Below are positions 20,080 to 20,120 of a stretch of 20,120 nucleotides of DNA, in pieces. The DNA is from Emergomyces orientalis (taxonomy: Eukaryota > Ascomycota > Eurotiomycetes > Onygenales > Ajellomycetaceae), in NCBI GenBank assembly GCA_002110485.1, contig MOWL01000103.1, positions 1-20,120 of the forward strand. The letters are read 5' to 3'. Every line of letters starts with the position of its first letter. Position 1 is the stretch's first letter. Under the pieces are notes generated by a model that did no database searches, had not been told where the DNA came from, and worked only from the letters and a program-made list of their open reading frames with translations. The position numbers and the translations under genes were made by a program.

Positions 20080-20120
20080 ATGCTCCCCCGATCTGCCTCT
20101 GGTGTTGATGTGACGGTTGC
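20080..20120 (+). CDS. Possible 5' end of a gene running off the right edge
   Basis: An ATG at 20080 opens MLPRSASGVDVTV and stays open to the window end (13 codons). The only support is its position after a promoter-like tract. The base at -3 is T, a weak start context, and 13 codons cannot show coding character. Confidence 0.15.
   Translation, partial: MLPRSASGVDVTV

Overview
The window looks like nuclear DNA of a filamentous ascomycete (Pezizomycotina). This inference rests on a Ser/Pro/Gln-rich regulator-type protein with CAA and CAG glutamine runs, a fungal-type Ty1/copia retrotransposon, pyrimidine-rich leader-like tracts, and two short palindromic words that I associate with ascomycete intergenic DNA (TACTCCGTA/TACGGAGTA and CCTAGGTACC-type). 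I cannot name a species. There is no bacterial operon, rRNA, tRNA or CRISPR signal. Layout: (1) Positions 1 to 1415, minus strand, hold the N-terminal part of a probable transcription regulator running off the left edge. Its coding signal is clear, but the frame appears interrupted about six times, always switching between the same two frames. No single translatable ORF covers it as written. (2) Positions 1416 to about 2640 are its presumed 5' leader and promoter. (3) Positions about 2640 to 4197 are intergenic. (4) Positions 4203 to 9177 are a complete Ty1/copia LTR retrotransposon with 101/102-bp LTRs differing by one base, a 5-bp target duplication (GCATC), a half-tRNA-type primer site, one uninterrupted 1532-residue Gag-Pol ORF with all the catalytic motifs I looked for, and a 7-G polypurine tract. 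(5) Positions 9183 to about 20079 are nearly 11 kb in which I find no convincing gene. This stretch carries short palindromes, homopolymer tracts and AT-rich patches. (6) At the right edge a pyrimidine-rich stretch and a 26-A run precede an ATG at 20080 that stays open to the end; this may be the start of another gene, but support is weak. How the parts relate: the retroelement encodes its own particle protein, protease, integrase and RT/RNase H as one polyprotein, has intact cis-sites and looks recently inserted. It lies 2.8 kb upstream of the regulator's start and nothing shows that it affects that gene. The main points for a second look are the alternating frame breaks in the regulator beside a pristine transposon, the half-tRNA primer site with an atypical LTR end, a cluster of TACTCCGTA palindromes just downstream of the element, and an odd C16-GGG-C9-A7 tract followed by a 12-bp match to a phage T7 promoter core. 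I see no convincing evidence of an undescribed multi-gene system.
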